Shown here piece by piece: positions 57,800-64,000 of a stretch of DNA of 64,000 nt. Both the position numbers and the translations under genes were made by a program. Each line of letters opens with the position of its first letter. Positions within the stretch are counted from its first letter, which is position 1. This DNA is from Owenia fusiformis (taxonomy: Eukaryota; Annelida; Polychaeta; Sabellida; Oweniidae). The stretch covers positions 22,117,754 through 22,181,753 of the forward strand of contig CAIIXF020000011.1 of assembly GCA_903813345.2 (NCBI GenBank). The letters run 5' to 3'. The notes beneath the pieces were generated by a model that ran no database searches, had not been told where the DNA came from, and was given only the letters and a program-made list of their open reading frames with translations.

Positions 57800-57935
57800 T
57801 AAACAAGGCATTAACATGCAAAGTGTCACCACCTGCCATTTGTTACAGACACCAAATGCCAACCACCAACCACCAAACACCATCCACAAGAAAGTAAGAG
57901 ACTTGACAATTGTCAACACTTTTGGAAGTGACATA
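57800..57935. mobile_element. Family D element
   Basis: AACAAGGCATTAACATGCAA, GTGTCACCACCTGCCATTTG, ACCAACCACCAAACACCATC and TTTTGGAAGTGACATAC follow the family pattern closely. Confidence 0.75.
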
Positions 57936-58787
57936 CTAAATATAAGTCTAATCAACAAGAGCAATTTTTTACGTTATTTAAAATTTGTGGTGTTGAATGG
58001 CTCACTTTTATCACTGGTGTATATTATGCACTACTAGTATGTATAGTTCAACAATGAACACTGCAATGGCAGATGTATCTAATAAAAGATCAATACAAAT
58101 AAACTTGTATCAGCAATCATTTATGACATTACTTTATTCTGAAACCCAGAGGCTAGGTATTACAATTAAATTGTACTCTGAATAGGAAAAATAAATATCC
58201 CGTTTTAACACTGACAAGATCTCAATGACCCCATAAGTAGTGGCCATGGCCTTACATAGTTTGAATATGAAAAAAAGACAGCTACTTATGAAGGGTTAAA
58301 ATCCTGTTACTATGATTCTGATTAGGTAGCTGGATTTCGATCGACATGAGAATTTTAGTTCAAAGGATTATCTCGTATTTAAAGAATGTAGATGACCATT
58401 GAAAAGATGATTGCTTGATAACTGAATTGCAGTAATTCTTGGTTTATCAATTCAATATTGGACTTATAAATATACTGGCATGCAGAGTGTGCCTTTAATA
58501 TTAATAATAAAACTCATATCAATCCTCATCTCACGTGTATCTACCTGTCAAAGTATATAATAGTTAAACAGTATTTGTGTGCAGTATTTTCAATAACTGT
58601 TAAATAACATGTTATGTTAACCTCTGGTAATACAGAAATAGCTGCATAATAGCTTGTCAAATTATTTAAATTTTAAGTCAACAGTCAAAATTAAATCCTT
58701 ATTCTGAGTAAAATAAGCGTTCATTCTTAAAGTCATTCCAAGAAATATTGAAATACGTAAGAAGTAGGCCTAACCATTGGACATTTT

Positions 58788-58946
58788 CAGACCCATAGCT
58801 AGCTTTTGCCATGAGGGTCAGTTTTTTAAAAATTCCATGGGGTTCTTCAATTTTGGTCCAAAATCGCTTAAAAGTGCTCAAAATGATGAAAAACTGCATG
58901 AATTTGACAATATTGTGCCACCCCCTCCTCCCTGGTTAAGGGCCTG
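58788..58946. mobile_element. Family A MITE
   Basis: CAGACCCATAGCTAGC start and CCTGGTTAAGGGCCTG end (58931-58946), 159 bp. More decayed than the copy at 1290-1491. Confidence 0.7.
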
Positions 58947-60443
58947 TATTTTTGTCACTATATTTTTGAGGCTCTTCAAGGTAACCTTAGGTTATTAGAA
59001 TATTAAATATGCAAACAGTTAAAAAGGTCACACTAACCTCATAAATTCTTTATTACAACTGGCACTAAAAATCAATTCAATAACAGAATATAATTTATTA
59101 CCAACAGGAAATGTTAAAACTCATCATTATACAACTTTAGAAAAATATTGTCTTTATGATTTGATCCCATCATGGGCTTTCAAATATCTAGTTGAGAGTC
59201 CATGATCCCATCAACCCATGTCATAAACTTCCCCAATAAAAAAAACACTTGAAGTTCTTTTTTTCTTTTCAAGTGTTTTTTCAAGTGATTGTACTTCTGT
59301 TTCGTTTGTATTTTTGTTTACCTGCAATTGATGATATATGAATGATATTAAATTGTAGCAAATAGCATAAACATAACAACAATATGTGAACATTAAAAGG
59401 TGAATAAATGCTAGCCTTGCCAGTAATCACAACCTTTAGAGAACACCAGAAAGAATCGTGAGAGTAATTTATTGATAATTGATCAAATAATTTCCAATTC
59501 TATGGTACAGTATATTGTTTATTAAAGCTATTGTCCTCGACTATTTTTATCGTATTGTCCTCATTTGTTAGTGAAACAAGAAACATTGAAAAAGGGATCT
59601 AGTGAAGTATACACATGGAGTACTATAACCCCTTATCTTATATTTTTATAAGGTATATTTTTGTCTTTGGATTTTTGTGAACATATCATAAGATGCATAT
59701 ATGAACGCACTAAAAATGAAGCTAGTATGAGGAATTTAGAAACCTTGGATATAGTCTAATAGACCTTACTTTACATTTCCACTTAATAATTCCTGCTCAA
59801 TTTGACAGTTCAAGAACTCTTGTTAACTATCTCAAACTAACATGACATTGTTACACGGAGAACACAATCTGGACAATACGGTGTAAATTGTATTCTATTC
59901 AAATTATAATTTATATATTTGCTTCAAATGAGCTCATTAGCCTTTGCAAATTATTCACATAGATATAGCATTTTGGTGATAATCTGATAGATTTACTTGG
60001 TTGATCAGGAGACAGGGGTTGGAATTTTATTCTTAGGAAATGACTGGATTATCTCATCTCTGACTCAAGACTTTTATTAATGATATCAAGTTATTCAATA
60101 TACAAGTGTGCACTGTCGACAGCAGTGCTATTTTACAGTTGTAACTAAAGTGAGGTCTCTATAGAGGAGTATATTGAGACTGTGATTTCTGAACATTGTA
60201 AAGGTTATTACAGTAAGAGGTGAGAAATACATGTCTGTAGTTTGTGGACAGCATCCAAGTTTAGCTTATATAATAATTGTGAAAGTATGAATTTTGTTCA
60301 GAGGTAAGTAAGTCCCTACAAGCGCAAAGAATGAGGGGGTGAGGGATATACAGCTTTTCTCTTTTCTCCTCGTAACGATTGAATGAAGAAATTAAAAAAA
60401 TGGTGAGATGAAAATACCTGCCTTGGTTGTTCAATAGTCCCGC

Positions 60444-61042
60444 CTTACTCACTTCGAGAGCCATGTTAGATTTTGAAACTTATGGCTCTCAAACGGAGAA
60501 GTGAACAGCTGATCAATAGTGACCTTTGAAATTGAATTAAGTCGATCCGCGGCTTACTTTTGGTCTCTAACTGTGTCTTACATCAGTATCATCAATCCGT
60601 GTAAGTATTGGAGCGCTGGAGTACTTCTTTTTCGATCAAGACTTGTAAATTGTTCATCGAGTTAAAGTTTTACAGACCTATTTCCAATATGGCGGTTTGC
60701 TAGGTGCGAGATACGCAACGAACGAAATGAATTTTGAGAATTAGTTAGGTTCGGACCACCTCCGGAGATTTACGAAAATGTCCGAGCAGAAACCGCCATA
60801 TTGGAATTTGGCAGTAAAACGATTCACTCGACAACAATTACAAGTTTTGATCGAAAAAGAAGAACTCCAACGCTCCAATACTTATACGGATTGATGATAC
60901 TGATGTAAGACACAGTTAGAGACCAAAAGTAAGCCGCGGATCGACTTAATTCGATTTCAAAGGTCACGATCATTGAGCTGTCCAAATGCTCCGTGGGAAA
61001 GCTATTATATCAAAATCCAAATAGCTTTCGCAGGAAGTAAGT
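60444..61042. repeat. ~600-bp palindrome enclosing TES exon 1a and promoter
   Basis: The inner arms (about 60518-60690 and 60790-60969) are near identical in inverse orientation, for example GACCTTTGAAATTGAATTAA with TTAATTCGATTTCAAAGGTC, and CCAATATGGCGGTTT with AAACCGCCATATTGG. The symmetry continues outward in weaker form: CTCCGT/ACGGAG, TCAAAATC/GATTTTGA, and CTTACTCACTTCGAGAGC against GCTTTCGCAGGAAGTAAG. The left arm holds exon 1a with its donor; the right arm holds a mirror-image GTAAGT (61037-61042). The centre is near 60743. It is either an inverted duplication of the promoter or a foldback element carrying it. Confidence 0.85.
60453..60464 (-). CDS. TES: TES exon 1a: start codon and MALE
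   Basis: On the minus strand AACATGG gives a good start context. ATGGCTCTCGAA is followed at once by the strong donor GTGAGTAAGG. The 12 coding bases leave phase 0, matching exon 2, so the protein begins MALE-NMNIEEDD, similar to the human testin start MDLEN. An in-frame TAA lies 21 bases upstream, so the start cannot move up. If the donor were ignored the frame would run on for about 50 more codons, but those show no similarity to testin and the phase to exon 2 would fail at the next GT. The 5' UTR lies within the palindrome. Confidence 0.75.
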
Positions 61043-61294
61043 CCCGCCTGGTGTCAGAATGGCCCTGGGGACTGGTCCATGTCAAATTTTTACAACCCCA
61101 GTGTGTAAATCTGTATTTCCCCAAATGTTTCAGATAATATCCCCATTGTTCAATCCATATTTACGATGCTAAAACAGTCCTGTATTCAACAAATCTTGAG
61201 GGAAAATCAAAGTACAATAATAATATGTAAATCCAATTTTTTCAAAAAATTTTGAAAACTTCAACAAAAATTGAAAAAGTGCCTGACAACTTAC

Positions 61295-61321
61295 CCTATA
61301 GTTTCTATGATTCTGGAGCAT
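61295..61321 (-). CDS. TES: TES exon 1b: alternative first exon
   Basis: ATG at 61319-61321 starts nine codons, MLQNHRNYR, ending exactly at a strong donor (AGG|GTAAGTTG) in phase 0, which joins in frame to exon 2 (NMNIEEDD...). An in-frame TAG about 16 codons upstream bounds the 5' side. It lies 0.83 kb upstream of exon 1a and outside the palindrome. Alternative N termini are known for vertebrate testin. It could instead be the first exon of another gene, but exon 2 of TES is the next acceptor in phase that I can support. Confidence 0.5.
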
Positions 61322-61469
61322 GTTGTCGCTCTCAATTTGTATCCAATCCGTGAACAAAGTCTAATTCTTCAATTGTGCAAGACTAGCGCTGTAATCTCTA
61401 TGTTTTTATCTGAATTTTAGCAATTGAACGTGGACTTGTTGTGAACCTGTTGGTTGTCAAAAACTTTTT

Positions 61470-61510
61470 CACGTTTGTTTTGCTTCCGGTCGTAGTGACA
61501 TCTATCGTTT
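61470..61510 (-). promoter_or_regulatory. ETS-type site upstream of exon 1b
   Basis: ACGACCGGAAGCAAAAC on the minus strand (GGAA core at 61484-61489) is a consensus ETS-family site about 165 bases upstream of the exon 1b ATG. No TATA box was seen. Supports a TATA-less promoter by motif only. Confidence 0.35.
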
Positions 61511-64000
61511 TCCAAGAAGAACAATTTTACAATTAAAATCGCTCTAGCGAAATGTTTGATGATTCTAGCAATATATGCTGGGTTGTATAATGTATACGAC
61601 TGTGATACACAACTTATGCCGTAATTCTCTTTGTATAGCATTTATCTCTAGCCTCCTCTACTGAAATTGTCTGCTGAATGTGATTCCAAATCAAGCTGAT
61701 AAACAAGGATCATTCACCATACAGGTAATCTCAAACATCACTGCAGAGTTCTTCATCCGTAATTATATTCTAATTTGATACTTAGAAAAATACACAATGA
61801 GACCTCTATTTATTCTTCTGCAATTTTGCCAGTTGACCTAAAGAGAGGTATACAATTCTGAGAACCATTTCCCACAACTGTTCTGCTGTACAATGTATAG
61901 GGACAGGTTCCAGTCAATCAATAATATTTGATATTGATGCAAAGTTTTTGGTGTAACATAAACTGGGTGGACATTATATGAAATGGTGTTTTCGCTTTCA
62001 ACATTTTGGAAAAAGTGCATTTTGGTAACTGCAGATTTATAGCAGCAGTATGAAGAAGGATAAGAACCAATTCAGGTTCTGAAGATCAATTTGGAAAATG
62101 CTTTCAGACCAGATTCAGGCAGTTGATTGACTTATGTGCACAAAACCAATTATTCCAACAGCAATCTGATAATCTGCTACTTTGCAGCAGCTTTAAATAT
62201 TTGATCATTTTGAATGTCATGAACACAGCCATGAGGTAATCATAAAAATGAATGTAAAATGGATTTGGAGTTGCGTCTATTGAATCAACTCACACCAGAT
62301 TGTATATGCTGATAATGTCCATCAAAATACATAGTCTCATTCCATTTTGACAAAAGTACAACTTTGCCTTATTTTATTGAATGATAAATGAGAACTCCAA
62401 AGATAAATAACAAAAACACATTTACGAGTATTTATTTATATTTATTGTACAAAATATGACTACAATGTACACCAGTCCAATCCAATGCACATTCACCAGC
62501 AGTGCCTAACCATTATCTATTCACAAGTGACAACCTGCACAAAACCTATACAAATGATTATGGCAATAGTGAGGAAACTCACTTTTGAACAGAAATGGTG
62601 AAATATTTTATCTACAAGTTTAAGCATATCTGATAAAATGAAGCTTCCTTTTTACATCTTTAACGTTGTAACTAATATATTCATTGTATCAATTGAATCT
62701 ATTGTTGCATTCCACTATGAACAATATGGGAACTTAATATTAAATTATTTCGACGCCACTTCAATGCCACGTCATATGTACACTGTAAGTAAATTAGGTA
62801 AAATGTTCTTAGGAATGAGTGTGATAGTCAATAGATGGAGCGAGTGAACTAGTTTAAAGTTGTCATTCACAACATATGTCAATAAAATAAGTCTATTGAA
62901 ATGATTTTCTATTAAGAACACAATTATGCATATTAAATAATATCACAATTAACTAGTATTTAAAATCATGTTTCATTCATACAATATCTATATCCAATGC
63001 AACAGAAGTGAAATCACTGGTTGCCTAGCATGCCATCTATAGGTGTCCCAAAGACCATTGTAATTATCACAGAATTAGAAATAAATACTGATCCAATATC
63101 AAACCACATAGAATTTTTTCATACTTTTATTGTATAAAACGCAGTAATGTATGTTAAAGCTCAGTCAGAAACTAGGATGTCTTCTTATCCCAAATCAAAG
63201 TTTTAAGTTTCCTATCCATATCTGAAGCCTGAACATCTCAGAACCAAAATATACATAAAGGAATAATACCTGGTGTTTGAACACTTATTATGTATGGATG
63301 AACAGCAGTGGAGCAATCAGTCTAAAATAGAAACTTCAATTAAGATGACCCTGAAGATCATATGGAAACCTATCACACTTTATTTAACTTACAGTCTCAA
63401 AATGGAGCATAGGAAATTAGACATTTCATGTGGCTGTGCAGATCCCAGTACCAAAAATGCTGATTCAGCATTTTACATTAATTGAAAGTCTACAAACTAT
63501 TTGAGACATAGTTTTAGAATAAATGCTCCTAAGTCATATTTTAACTGTTGTTATGTATGCAAATCATTTATTCATTTGAGCTTCTAGTACCATTTAATGT
63601 TTGACTGTACTGACATTATATTACATAATCTAGATTCTTTTATTTACACTATATTACAAGAAAATACACATTCGTCATTGTCAATCAAAAGTTCAACACT
63701 CACAAAGAACATGTGGTGCCACCTATATGACGTAACTCCTAGTTTGATATAATATTATACAATTACTTAAAGCCATATACTACATCTTGATCTGGAGACA
63801 AATCAATACCACTTATATAAGAGTTTAACATGCCCATTATATCATTTATATTCCAAGTAAGGGTAAATGTGGCTTTAACATAAACATATACAGCAAAGGC
63901 ACACATCTTAAGGTGGGCATGGTTGGACAACTTTCACATGTATGCGCATGATACCAGAACGCATGCTAACATGCAAATAGTCCTACATGACCAACCTTAA
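61511..64000. other. Upstream flank of TES, nothing recognised
   Basis: AT-rich, no repeats of the families above, no splice-bounded open frame of note. Short frames near 62638-62847 and 63273-63485 lack other support. Confidence 0.45.

Larger units (their letters stand above)
52368..60452 (-). other. TES: TES intron 1 (from exon 1a)
   Basis: 8.1 kb. Contains a decayed family F end (53570-53700), family A copies (54391-54552, 58788-58946), a family D copy (57800-57935) and a C run of 11 at about 53208. The remainder, including 54.6-57.7 kb and 59-60.4 kb, is AT-rich with nothing recognised. Confidence 0.7.
37342..61321 (-). other. TES: TES gene span visible in this window (5' part)
   Basis: Exons in transcription order: 1b 61295-61321 or 1a 60453-60464, 2 at 52282-52367, 3 at 50309-50489, 4 at 38121-38357, 5 at 37342-37557. 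All internal borders obey GT-AG and the phases match across every junction. Introns from exon 1a are about 8.1, 1.8, 12.0 and 0.56 kb. The 244-residue product has the testin order: N-terminal Cys-rich region, PET domain, LIM1, then the first two cysteines of LIM2. Human testin has 421 residues and three LIM domains, so about 175 residues are unaccounted for. Testin is an actin-cytoskeleton and focal-adhesion adaptor; that role is family knowledge. Confidence 0.9.

Noticed and set aside
1-64000. LTR retroelements, virus-derived sequence, CRISPR arrays, rRNA genes, bacterial operons
   Set aside because: None seen. Only the non-LTR RT at 34.4-36.4 kb carries a polymerase domain.

Overview
This window is invertebrate-type nuclear DNA. 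It is AT-rich, gene-sparse, has introns of many kilobases, and is packed with short inverted-repeat transposons, minisatellites and a few retroposons. Several repeat families (CAGGCCCGTAGCCAGG-ended elements, ATGGCCGCC arrays followed by GGACGGACGG and GATGGGATAA ends, and GTGTTCCACTT / GTGTTCACATT elements) recall the repeat landscape of marine invertebrates such as molluscs. The species cannot be fixed from the sequence alone.

The one gene I can name is testin (TES), on the minus strand. It runs from about 61.3 kb leftward to at least 37.3 kb. Six coding exons can be placed to the base by splice sites, reading frame and protein similarity. Two are alternative first exons (61295-61321 and 60453-60464). 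The others are the cysteine-rich exon (52282-52367), the exon finishing that region and opening the PET domain (50309-50489), the PET exon (38121-38357), and the LIM1 exon (37342-37557). Joined from exon 1a they give 244 residues, ending on the first CxxC of LIM2. I could not find the exons for the rest of LIM2 and LIM3 further left.

The TES promoter region is the most striking structure. Exon 1a lies in one arm of a ~600-bp inverted repeat (60444-61042). The opposite arm keeps a mirror-image splice donor but no start codon. A second promoter-like region with CACGTG, CTTCCGG and AATATGGCG sites lies in intron 3 near 46.65 kb.

To the left, a well-formed first coding exon of an unidentified minus-strand gene is at 23612-23698. 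A small acidic ORF lies at 27332-27589 and a weak candidate terminal exon at 3771-3908. A 5'-truncated LINE with an intact 666-codon reverse-transcriptase ORF and an 8-bp target duplication sits at 34362-36634.

Region by region: 1-6.2 kb holds inverted-repeat elements and a TTACC minisatellite. 6.2-12.1 kb holds GTGTTC-type elements and a dimeric satellite-like array. 12-22 kb is mostly featureless with scattered elements. 22.7-23.25 kb is a 31-bp tandem array with 62-bp higher-order order. 23.6-37 kb has the candidate gene starts, the LINE and a TTAA-target element. 37.3-61.3 kb is TES with element-filled introns, including a 536-bp foldback element at 47623-48158 nested in another repeat and a tRNA-derived SINE near 42.1 kb. 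61.5-64 kb shows nothing recognisable. No LTR element, virus-derived sequence, CRISPR array, rRNA gene or intact tRNA gene was seen.
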